Shown here piece after piece: positions 8,497 through 16,503 of a stretch of 60,128 nucleotides of DNA. The position numbers and the translations under genes are program-made. The notes under the pieces were generated by a model, which had not been told where the DNA came from, ran no database searches, and saw nothing but the letters and a program-made list of their open reading frames with translations. This stretch comes from CAZRHH01 sp964599885 (GTDB lineage: Bacteria; Chloroflexota; Dehalococcoidia; DSTF01; JACRBR01). The stretch spans positions 1-60,128 of the forward strand of contig CAZRHH010000013.1 in assembly GCA_964599885.1 (NCBI GenBank), read 5' to 3'. Every line of letters starts with the position of its first letter. Positions within the stretch are counted from its first letter, which is position 1.

Positions 8497-8676
8497 CTAC
8501 GCGGCGTGATCGGCGCGAAGGTGGGGCGCCGGAGCACGCTCGGGTGGGGCGAAGGTGCGTGGCTCGTCCACGGGCGCATCGGTTTGTTCGTGGAGGAGGG
8601 ATCCGGCGTAGAACTGGTACAGCAGGACGGCGCTCGAGATGAGGATGACGAGGGTCATTGCGATGGCGAATGGCAT
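8497..8676 (-). CDS. small single-pass membrane protein, unknown function
   Basis: A 59-aa predicted protein. Residues 2-28 (PFAIAMTLVILISSAVLLYQFYAG) form one hydrophobic helix, and the rest is a short Pro/His-rich hydrophilic tail. ATG 8676 has AAGGA eight bases upstream; GTG 8691 is an alternative that would lose this spacing. It lies directly behind a near-consensus sigma70-type promoter (8716-8744), which supports real expression. I recognise no family. Its position ahead of the MFS pump suggests co-expression only. Confidence 0.5.
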   Translation of the reverse strand: MPFAIAMTLVILISSAVLLYQFYAGSLLHEQTDAPVDEPRTFAPPERAPAPHLRADHAA

Positions 8677-8715
8677 TGGGTGATCCTTCACTCGTCGGGA
8701 GATGCGAACATGCGT

Positions 8716-8744
8716 ACTGTAGAACGAATGTACGCGGATGTCAA
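8716..8744 (-). promoter_or_regulatory. sigma70-type promoter with overlapping inverted repeat
   Basis: On the minus strand, TTGACA (8739-8744) is followed after 17 bp by TACAGT (8716-8721). An inverted repeat GCGTAC (8712-8717) / GTACGC (8730-8735) covers the -10 and part of the spacer. The octamer GTTCTACA occurs twice on the minus strand, at 8719-8726 and 8750-8757. This arrangement fits a repressor site on the promoter of the small membrane gene and perhaps the pump. Confidence 0.65.
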
Positions 8745-8811
8745 GAGGTTGTAGAACAAAATTCCGGCTTTGCGGCGCTGCACTGTCGTCGCCGGCGTGT
8801 GCTAAGGCCGG

Positions 8812-11800
8812 CTAGTCTTCGCGGCGACGGAGCGTTTCGCGCAGGGCGGTGACGACGAGCGCGCCGGCCGCGAGACCGATGATCGTCACGAGCCAGGGCT
8901 GCTCGCCGCCGGGCAGATTGCTGCCGCTGCCGCCGGTCGGCGGGAGGCGCCGGGGCGGGCGTCCCGAGAGGACGGTGTTCACGACGGTAGGGGTTCGGGC
9001 CGGCGGCGTGCCGACGAGCACGGTGCTGACGCGGGTCGGCGTACCAACGAGAACGGTGCGCACCGGCGTGGGAGTTTGCGTGCGGGAGCGCGGCGTGCGG
9101 CCTGGCGTGGCGGTGCCGGTGGTGGTCACTGTCACGCTGCCGGTCGCGGTCGCCGTCGCCGTCTGAGTGGCAGTGGCCGGAGTGGCCGTTGTCGTCGGCG
9201 TGGTGGTGACGGTGCCGATGACGACGACGGTGCCGGTTGTCGTTGGCGTGGGCGTGCTGGTGGCCGGGGTCATGGTGCCGGCCGGCGTGCTTGTAGGCGT
9301 GGGCGTCGTGGTCGGCGTACTCGTCGACGTCGCCGTGGGTGTTTGTGTTGGCGTGCTGGTACTCGTCGAGGGCGTGGCGGTGCTCGTCGAAGTGGGCGTG
9401 TTGGTGGCGGTCGGGACGGGCGTGTTCGTCGCCGTCTGCGTCGCCGTGGGCGTTTGTGTTGGCGTGCTCGTGCTGGTCGAGGGCGTGGCGGTACTCGTCG
9501 ATGTGGGCGTGTTGGTGGCTGTTGGGACGGGCGTGTTCGTCGTTGTTGCTGTGGCCGTTCGCGTTGGTGTTGGCGTACTCGTGCTGGTCGAGGGCGTAGC
9601 GGTGCTCGTCGAAGTGGGCGTATTGGTGGCGGTTGGGACGGGCGTGTGCGTAGCCGTGCTGGTTCGTGTCGGCGTCGATGTGCTGGTGGCGGGTGTCGCG
9701 GTGGTCGTCGGCGTACCCACGATGACGACGGTCCCGGTTGGCGTCGGTGTCGGCGTATTGGTGCTGGTGGCGGGCGTCGCGGTGGCCGTACGAGTGTTGG
9801 TCGGCGTAGGCGTGTTGGTGGCAGTCGCGACGGGCGTGCTCGTCGTCGTCTGAGTCGCCGTTGACGTACGGGACGGCGTGCTGGTGCTGGTGGCCGGCGT
9901 GGCGGTACTCGAAGGCGTCGGCGTCTTCGTGGCGGTCCGCGTAGGTGTGCGCGTGGCGCTCACCGTTGTCGTGACGCCGGGTGTCGTCGTCGTTGTGGGG
10001 ACGGCCGTTCTGGTGACGGTCGCCGTCTTCGTGGCCGTCCGGGTGGGTGTGGCCGTCGCCGTGCGCGTGGGCGTCGCGGTCGAGGTGGTGCGCGCAGTCT
10101 GCGTCACGATCGGCGTGCTGGTCGTGGTGGGGACGGCGGTCTTGGTGGCGGTCACGGTCTTGGTGGGCGTGGCAGTTTTCGTCGGCGTCTTCGTCGGCGT
10201 CTTCGTTGGCGTCGACGTGGCGGCACGGGTCGCGGTTGTGGTGACGCCGGCGGTCCTGGTGACGACGGGCGTGTTCGTCTTCGTCGGGACGGCGGTCTTG
10301 GTGGCCGTGACCGTCTTCGTGGGCGTGGCAGTTTTGGTCGGCGTCCTCGTCGGCGTCGATGTGGTGACGCGGGTTGCGGTTGTGGTGACGCCGGCGGTCC
10401 TGGTGACGACGGGCGTGTTCGTCTTCGTCGGGACGGCGGTCTTGGTGGCCGTGACCGTCTTCGTGGGCGTGGCAGTTTTGGTCGGCGTCCTCGTCGGCGT
10501 CGATGTGGTGACGCGGGTTGCGGTGGTGGTGACGCCGGCGGTCCTGGTGACGATGGGCGTGTTCGTCTTGGTGGGCACGGCCGTCTTGGTGGCGGTGACC
10601 GTCTTCGTGGGCGTGGACGTCGCCGTGCGGGTGGGCGTCGAAGTATCGGTCGGCGTTGGCGTGTGGGTGGCAGTCGTAGTCGGCGTGCTCGTGTCGGTCG
10701 CGATGGTTGCGGTTGCCGTGGGCGTGTTTGTGTTGGTCGGGATGGTTGCTGTTGCGGTGGGCGTGCTCGTGATTGTGGTTGCCGTCGCGGTGGGCGTGCT
10801 CGTATCCGCGGCGGTCGTTGTCGTTGCGGTGGGCGTGTTGGTGGCGGTGCCTGTTTCGGTCGGTGTGGCGGTACCGGTAGCGGTGGCCGTGCGCGTGACG
10901 GCCGGTACCGTCGGGATCGACGGAGTGATCGACACCTCCGGTGTTGGCAGCGGCGTGAGACAGTTGCGGCTATCGCGTCCGAAGACGAACTGCAGGTCTT
11001 TCACATCGATGTCGAAGTCGCCGTTGGGGGAGGGTTCGAGGTCGAAGAAGTAGCTGTACAAGATCGAGCCAAACTCTGAGGCGTACCGTTCGCTAATCAG
11101 CTGTTGGTCGATGATGTTGACGTTGCAATCGAGGTTAAGGTCGCCCTGCAGCGCGGCGAGCAAGACGACGGCGTCGATGACCTCTGCGACGGGGATGGTG
11201 TCGCCGTGGATATCGGCCAACCCGGTACCGCTACCGAAGTTATCGATGACGGCGAGCGCGCCGTTGTCGAGGTTCGGCCGGAACACGATATCTTCGGCGG
11301 GAGCGATCGTGAAGCGGGCGAGTACGCCACTGCCCCAGGGCCCCGCCTGGTCGCCGCTGGACACGCAACCGAAGCGAATGTGCGTCTCGGTGACGGTCGA
11401 GAAGCTGCAGTTGATTGTGCGGCCGGTGCTGCCGAGGAACTCACCCGGAGCGATATTGAGCGAGATGATGTTGCGGTCGAATCCCACTTCGAGCTGGAAG
11501 GCGCCGAGGCCTGGATCGAACGGCACGCCGGCTACGGTTTCTTCGATCGTCAACGGTGGTTGACCGATGTACAGCCCGGCGGACTGCGGGTTCGGGTAGA
11601 CGACGGCCGATCCTGCGGGAATCGTGATCGTGTCCGTGTAGGCGCTGCCTTGTTCGGGCGGCTGGCCGGCGCCTTCGCTGGTTGCCAGGCGCGTGCCGAA
11701 CGTGGCCGCCAGCAGCATCGCGACGATCGCCGGGAGCAGCAGGCGCGCCGAGAGCCCAGGTGTTGCGACGGCTACGCCCCCGGTCTGGCGAGCGGTCCGC

Positions 11801-14800
11801 GCGGCAGGCTGGCGGTGGGGGGGTGGTAGTGCGCGCCCAAGGCCGGCCAGGCCCGGGCCTGCGACGAACGCTTGTGCCGCGAGCGCTGCCAGACCGGCCA
11901 TCAGCGCAATCGCGAACATTACGCGGTTGAACATCTGCGGCGAAGCGGGCTCGCCGCCACGGTCGCGCGTGGGGGATCCAGGCGGGCCACCGTTCTGGGT
12001 GAATCCGCCGCCGCCTCCGACTTCGGGCGTGTTGGTGGCGGTCGGGTCCGGCGTATTAGTCGGTGTTGGGGCGACGGTATCCGTCGCGGTCGGGTCGGGC
12101 GTGTCGGTGTCGGCCGGCTGCGGCGTGTCCGTAGCTGTCGGCGCCGGAGTATCGGTCGCTGACGGCGCGGGCGTGTCGGTCGCTGCGGGCACCGATGTGT
12201 CCGTCGGTGCGGCGGGCGTGTCGGTGGGCGCGGGCGTTGGCGTCGCGGTCGGTGTTGCCGTGGGCGGCGGCGGGATGTTCGTCACCACGCCGTTGAGACA
12301 ACCTGATCCCGGTTCAAGCCCGACGGGGTTGCAGCTTACGAGTTCCGTAATGGATGAGTCGGCGAGCGACGACGCGAAGAGTGTGAGCGGCGAACCGCCC
12401 GCACCGTTCACAGTGAACTCGATCGTCGCGACGACGAAGGTGCCATCGGGTCCGGGCGAGGCGGAAACGTTGACGCAGGCGATGTAGGCATCACCGGTCG
12501 CGGGATCACCGTCGGCGTTCGGATCCGATTCTGGCAGATCGCCATTGGCGGGCGTGGAAGCGCAGTCGAAGCCGGGACCTGCGAGCGGGCTCGATGGCGT
12601 GGCCGCGGTGAGCCACGAGGCGTCGTAGAGCAGCGTCGTCTCGAACGAGAAGAGACCGGCGCCAGCGGGCACGTCGCGGGCGACGAGCGCCACGTCAAAC
12701 GTACCGCTCACCGGCACATCAAGCGTGCTCTGTTCGCCGCTGGTCGCCGGGTCCACATCGACGACGAGACACGTCGGGCCTGTGCCGAGGGGTTGCAGCG
12801 TGCAGGCGGGCTGGTTCACCGGCGGCGCCGACGGCGTCGGCGTCGCGGTGAACGTGGGTGTCGGTGTTTCGGTCGCGGTTGGAATCGATGTGTCGGTCGC
12901 CGTCGGCTCGGGCGTGTCCGTTGGTGTCGCGACGGGCGTGTCGGTGGCGGTCGGTACGGCCGTATCAGTTGCCGCTGCTTCGGGCGTATCGGTGGGGGTT
13001 GGTGCTGGCGTGTCCGTCGCCGCCGGGATCGGCGTTTCTGTGGCGGTCGGCACGGCGGTCTCGGTGGCCGTGGGTTCTGGCGTGTCGGTGGCGGTGGGTT
13101 CGGGCGTGTCCGTGGCGGCCGGTAGCGGCGTGTCCGTGGCGGTCGGCACGGCGGTGTCGGTGGCTGCGGGCTCGGGCGTGTCGGTGGGCGTTGGCGTGGG
13201 CGTATCGGTGGGCGTTGGCGTATCGGTGGGCGTTGGTGTGCCGGTCTCGGTGGGCGTGTCCGTAGGCGTCGGTGTTTCGGTCGGCGTCTCAGTGGGCGTG
13301 GGCGTACTGGTCGGCGTGGATGTTGGAGTCGGGAACGGTCCGTTGGCTACGGAACCATCGAGACAGCCGGCACCGGGCTCGACGTCGGTGGGATTGCAGC
13401 TTGCGAACTGGACGAACGTCGCGCCGCCACCGATTGATGCGCTGAACAGTGTGAGCGGAGAGAAGCCGTTGCCCGCGACCGTGAACGGGATGGTGGCGAA
13501 GACGACATCGCCGGCTGGTCCACCGCTCGCTGAACCCCGGAAGCAACTGATGAAGGCATCACCTGTTGCCGGATCTCCATCCGCCGCCGCATCGCCTTCG
13601 GGCAGGTCCGCGGTCGGTGGCTGAAACGAGCAGTCGAAGCCGTGTGATGCCACGAGCGGGGAAGTTGGTGTTCCTGCGGTGAGCCATGCCAGGTCGTAGA
13701 GTAGCGTCGTCGTGAAGAACAGCAACCCTTCGCCGGCAGGAACGTCGCGCGCAACGAGTTGCGCATCGAACGTGCTACCGGCGTCGACGCCGCGCGTGCT
13801 CTGCTGGCCAGCGAGCGCGCTGTTGACATCGACGACGATGCAGGTATTTCCGGTGCCGCCCGGCTGCGTGACACACGCCGGCTGATCAATCGGCACGAAT
13901 GTAGGTGTCGGCGTGAACGTCGGCGTCGGCGGTGTCGTGAAGATGAGGATCTCGTCGTCGTTGTTTGTTACGGATCGCGGGATGGCCGCGCCGAGCGGAT
14001 CGGAGAGTTCGTATGTTTGGAGATCGAGATCGGCGGGTCCGATGCTGGTGGCGAGCAGGCGGACGCGCGCGAGGGTGCCACTGCCGGTGGCGCCGGGCGG
14101 GTTCGATCCGGTGGTAGCACATCCGAACGTGACGCTCTGGTTGTTAACGACGGGCGGCGGGCAGAACACGGGGCGGCCGCTTGAGCCGAGGAATGTGTCG
14201 TTGTCCACATCGACGAAGGCGATCCTGCTTTGCGGGAACGTCATTGTGAACTGGTACGAACCGAGGTTCGAGACGCTGCTGACATCGACTGCTACTTCGA
14301 CGATCTGGTTCGGCAGGGCGAACTGCTGCGGCGGGTTGATCGCGCCCACGGCCTGGCCGATGACGGTCGGCGAGGGCGTGGGTGTGAACGTCGAGGTGCT
14401 CGTCGGACAGGGGCCGGTACACGGCGTCGCCGTCGGTCCTTGAATGAGCGTGATATCTCCATCGACGACCGCGCCAACCGCGAGCGGGATGGCGCCCGGC
14501 GTCACGAGAATCACGCTCTCGATCTGGAGCGCCGAGGTGCCGGCGCCGATGGCGCGCAGCGGGATCGCAGCGAGGATGCCGGTGCCGGTCGCTCCGGGTG
14601 GCGGTACGGGGCCGATTGTCACGCAGTTGAGCTGGACGGTCCCTGGTTCGCTGAGCGCGGTGAACGTTGGTGTCGCGCTGGGCGTCGTGTTGAGGTTCAC
14701 CTGCGTGAAACTGGGGGAGTGGCACTGAGCGGCACGCCCACTACTGCTCAGGAACGGCCCGACGAGGTCGCTGATTGATGCTGGCTGCACGCGCTCGAGC

Positions 14801-16230
14801 AGCGCCGGATCGAAACGCAAGGTCAATTGGAACGCGCCGAGGTTCGTGGCATTCTCGATGGCGATGCCGATGAAGGTCGTGTCGCCAATGTTGGCCGCTT
14901 GCGACGGCGGCACGATGCGCAGCGTACTCGGCGCGGCGGTACTGGTGGCTGTGGGGGTGTTGGTGGGCGGTGGCGTGTTGGTGGCGGTCGGGCAGAGGCC
15001 AGGGCACGGCGTGGGCGTGAGGGTGTTGGTCGGAGTTGACGTTGGAGTGCGCGTGGGCGTCTGCGTCGGCGTGAGCGTGGGTGTCCTTGTGGGCGTCGCA
15101 GTTGGACAGACGCCGGCACATGGCGTCGGCGACTGCTCGTCGCCGATGACGAGCTGTGCCGTATCGGTGGTGCCTGGGACGATGCTGTCGGCTGCGGGAC
15201 TGAGCAGCGTCACCTCGGTGAAGTTGAGGACCGCCGCGCCGCTGGCGAGCGGCAGGAACGAGAGTTCGGCGATGATGCCGGCGCCGGAGGCGCCGGGGGG
15301 GTCGTCGCCGAGCGTCACACATTTGAAGTTGATCAGTCCCGGTGTGAATATCGGCGACAAGCATTGCACGGGTCTGCCGGTGCTGCCGAGGAACGGACCC
15401 GGTACGGCGTCGATCGGCGACAGCAGCGTATCGTTGAACTGAACGCGGATGTCGAAGGCGCCGAGGTTCGGCACGTCCTCGACGCGGACGCCGATTGTGA
15501 GCGGCGCGTTCACGTTGCCGTTGACGACTGTTGGTTCGAAGCAGGCGGCGATTGCAAAGAGCGGGCCACACGGACCGGGTGGAATTACGCCGGTAGGCGT
15601 CGGTGTAATTACCGGCGTGAGCGTGGGCGTCAGCGTTTCGGTGGGCGTGCTGGTGGGCGGTGGCGGGTCGCCGCCCATGATGGTGACGGACGCGTTCGTC
15701 GTTGTCACCGACGTAAACGCTTCGCCGAGTGTGTCGGAGAGTTCGCCGGTGATGAAGTCGATTGGCGACGTTCCCTCGGCGAACGGCAAGAACGTGACGA
15801 AGGCCAGCTCGCCGTTTCCGCTGGGGCCCGCGGGCGCCGCGCCGAGTGAGACGCAACCGAAGCGCACGGTGCCGGCCAGTGCATCGACGATCGGGGAAGG
15901 ACAGAAGACGGCACGGCCGGTGCTACCGAGGAACGGGCGGTTCGTCGCGCTGACGAATGACATGAGCGCCGGGTCGTACTGGATCCGGAACTCGTACGAT
16001 CCCAGCTCAGTGACGTTTTGCGCCTGGACGGCGACGGTGTAGTTAAACCCGCGGGGGGCGGTCTGGCTCGCGGGGGAGATGAACATGCTGCCGGTGCCGG
16101 CGGCGGCCGCACTTTGCGGCTTGCCAGGGAGGGCGAGCGATGCAAGCGCGACGATGGCGATTGCGGCGAGGGCGGCAAGCAGCGCTACGGGTAGCGGGAA
16201 CCGGCGCAATGTGGAGCGAGCGAGCACCAT
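8812..16230 (-). CDS. giant multi-cohesin-like surface protein with dockerin-like segment and LPPTG anchor
   Basis: A 2472-aa secreted wall protein. ATG 16230 is preferred because GAAGGA precedes it; the frame is open upstream to a TTG at 16269. Order: signal peptide (about 5-45); four cohesin-like modules, each with an F-L-x-S-(T/S)-G-R motif (about residues 100, 280, 493, 680) separated by Thr/Pro linkers; two paralogous domains starting QPAC (about 780-965 and 1137-1310); a hydrophobic helix (1433-1458), a basic loop and a second hydrophobic helix (about 1494-1511); a fifth cohesin-like module (motif near 1598); a dockerin-like Ca-loop segment (GDLNLDCNVNIID and NGDFDIDVKD, about 1695-1756); a ~660-residue Thr/Pro stalk with tandem repeats; LPPTG at 2429-2433, a hydrophobic helix and tail RRRED. 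The end fits sortase anchoring. The mid-protein helix pair looks like two ancestral proteins joined. Confidence 0.85.
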   Translation of the reverse strand: MVLARSTLRRFPLPVALLAALAAIAIVALASLALPGKPQSAAAAGTGSMFISPASQTAPRGFNYTVAVQAQNVTELGSYEFRIQYDPALMSFVSATNRPFLGSTGRAVFCPSPIVDALAGTVRFGCVSLGAAPAGPSGNGELAFVTFLPFAEGTSPIDFITGELSDTLGEAFTSVTTTNASVTIMGGDPPPPTSTPTETLTPTLTPVITPTPTGVIPPGPCGPLFAIAACFEPTVVNGNVNAPLTIGVRVEDVPNLGAFDIRVQFNDTLLSPIDAVPGPFLGSTGRPVQCLSPIFTPGLINFKCVTLGDDPPGASGAGIIAELSFLPLASGAAVLNFTEVTLLSPAADSIVPGTTDTAQLVIGDEQSPTPCAGVCPTATPTRTPTLTPTQTPTRTPTSTPTNTLTPTPCPGLCPTATNTPPPTNTPTATSTAAPSTLRIVPPSQAANIGDTTFIGIAIENATNLGAFQLTLRFDPALLERVQPASISDLVGPFLSSSGRAAQCHSPSFTQVNLNTTPSATPTFTALSEPGTVQLNCVTIGPVPPPGATGTGILAAIPLRAIGAGTSALQIESVILVTPGAIPLAVGAVVDGDITLIQGPTATPCTGPCPTSTSTFTPTPSPTVIGQAVGAINPPQQFALPNQIVEVAVDVSSVSNLGSYQFTMTFPQSRIAFVDVDNDTFLGSSGRPVFCPPPVVNNQSVTFGCATTGSNPPGATGSGTLARVRLLATSIGPADLDLQTYELSDPLGAAIPRSVTNNDDEILIFTTPPTPTFTPTPTFVPIDQPACVTQPGGTGNTCIVVDVNSALAGQQSTRGVDAGSTFDAQLVARDVPAGEGLLFFTTTLLYDLAWLTAGTPTSPLVASHGFDCSFQPPTADLPEGDAAADGDPATGDAFISCFRGSASGGPAGDVVFATIPFTVAGNGFSPLTLFSASIGGGATFVQFASCNPTDVEPGAGCLDGSVANGPFPTPTSTPTSTPTPTETPTETPTPTDTPTETGTPTPTDTPTPTDTPTPTPTDTPEPAATDTAVPTATDTPLPAATDTPEPTATDTPEPTATETAVPTATETPIPAATDTPAPTPTDTPEAAATDTAVPTATDTPVATPTDTPEPTATDTSIPTATETPTPTFTATPTPSAPPVNQPACTLQPLGTGPTCLVVDVDPATSGEQSTLDVPVSGTFDVALVARDVPAGAGLFSFETTLLYDASWLTAATPSSPLAGPGFDCASTPANGDLPESDPNADGDPATGDAYIACVNVSASPGPDGTFVVATIEFTVNGAGGSPLTLFASSLADSSITELVSCNPVGLEPGSGCLNGVVTNIPPPPTATPTATPTPAPTDTPAAPTDTSVPAATDTPAPSATDTPAPTATDTPQPADTDTPDPTATDTVAPTPTNTPDPTATNTPEVGGGGGFTQNGGPPGSPTRDRGGEPASPQMFNRVMFAIALMAGLAALAAQAFVAGPGLAGLGRALPPPHRQPAARTARQTGGVAVATPGLSARLLLPAIVAMLLAATFGTRLATSEGAGQPPEQGSAYTDTITIPAGSAVVYPNPQSAGLYIGQPPLTIEETVAGVPFDPGLGAFQLEVGFDRNIISLNIAPGEFLGSTGRTINCSFSTVTETHIRFGCVSSGDQAGPWGSGVLARFTIAPAEDIVFRPNLDNGALAVIDNFGSGTGLADIHGDTIPVAEVIDAVVLLAALQGDLNLDCNVNIIDQQLISERYASEFGSILYSYFFDLEPSPNGDFDIDVKDLQFVFGRDSRNCLTPLPTPEVSITPSIPTVPAVTRTATATGTATPTETGTATNTPTATTTTAADTSTPTATATTITSTPTATATIPTNTNTPTATATIATDTSTPTTTATHTPTPTDTSTPTRTATSTPTKTVTATKTAVPTKTNTPIVTRTAGVTTTATRVTTSTPTRTPTKTATPTKTVTATKTAVPTKTNTPVVTRTAGVTTTATRVTTSTPTRTPTKTATPTKTVTATKTAVPTKTNTPVVTRTAGVTTTATRAATSTPTKTPTKTPTKTATPTKTVTATKTAVPTTTSTPIVTQTARTTSTATPTRTATATPTRTATKTATVTRTAVPTTTTTPGVTTTVSATRTPTRTATKTPTPSSTATPATSTSTPSRTSTATQTTTSTPVATATNTPTPTNTRTATATPATSTNTPTPTPTGTVVIVGTPTTTATPATSTSTPTRTSTATHTPVPTATNTPTSTSTATPSTSTSTPTPTRTATATTTNTPVPTATNTPTSTSTATPSTSTSTPTQTPTATQTATNTPVPTATNTPTSTSTATPSTSTSTPTQTPTATSTSTPTTTPTPTSTPAGTMTPATSTPTPTTTGTVVVIGTVTTTPTTTATPATATQTATATATGSVTVTTTGTATPGRTPRSRTQTPTPVRTVLVGTPTRVSTVLVGTPPARTPTVVNTVLSGRPPRRLPPTGGSGSNLPGGEQPWLVTIIGLAAGALVVTALRETLRRRED
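9330..9700. repeat. 111-bp tandem repeats in the stalk coding region
   Basis: Near-identical units encoding 37 residues of Thr/Pro/Ser-rich stalk start at 9392, 9503 and 9614, with a partial unit before them. The unit keeps the reading frame, so copy-number change would alter stalk length without breaking the protein. Confidence 0.75.
10115..10660. repeat. 144-bp tandem repeats in the stalk coding region
   Basis: Two almost identical 144-bp units occupy 10271-10414 and 10415-10558. They are flanked by a 156-bp variant (10115-10270) and a partial copy after 10559. Each encodes 48 residues with the recurring pattern TAVPTKTNTP. All lengths are multiples of three. Confidence 0.8.
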
Positions 16231-16281
16231 GTGTCCTTCGCGGAACGCGAACTGCGATCCCTGACCCAATCAATCTCAGCC

Positions 16282-16354
16282 GGTGCGTCCTGGGCGGCGG
16301 GGAGCCCTCGAACAGGCGCGGATGCCACCATCCGCGAGTACCGGCGAACGCACC
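16282..16354 (-). ncRNA. candidate structured 5' leader of the giant wall-protein gene
   Basis: On the minus strand an outer helix pairs 16348-16354 with 16282-16288 (GGTGCGT/ACGCACC). It encloses an 8-bp perfect hairpin (16317-16324 / 16329-16336, loop of four) and a short GGGC/GCCC helix (16292-16295 / 16304-16307). The structure ends about 50 nt before ATG 16230. A TATGAT -10-like box lies upstream at 16403-16408 without a good -35. It matches no riboswitch class I know. It could be chance pairing in GC-rich DNA. Confidence 0.35.
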
Positions 16355-16503
16355 TCCGCACAGGCGCGTGTCTGACAAGCGCGAACGAACCCGTTGGCGG
16401 CCATCATAGGTGTGATGGAACCAGGGGTTGTTAACCAACTGCTGCGATCGTGCTAACGCTCTGGCCGTGAGGCCGGCTGGTGAGGCGGACCCAGCGACTC
16501 ATA

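Noticed and set aside
9100..10900. Regularly spaced repeats that could suggest a CRISPR array
   Set aside because: The repeats are contiguous, in frame and coding; there are no unique spacers and no cas genes in the window.
9878..11053. Long plus-strand ORF rich in Val and Gly (391 aa), with similar ones at 9167-9853 and 12725-13624
   Set aside because: They are the antisense reading of the Thr/Pro stalk and linkers of the minus-strand wall protein; no signal, start site or family pattern.
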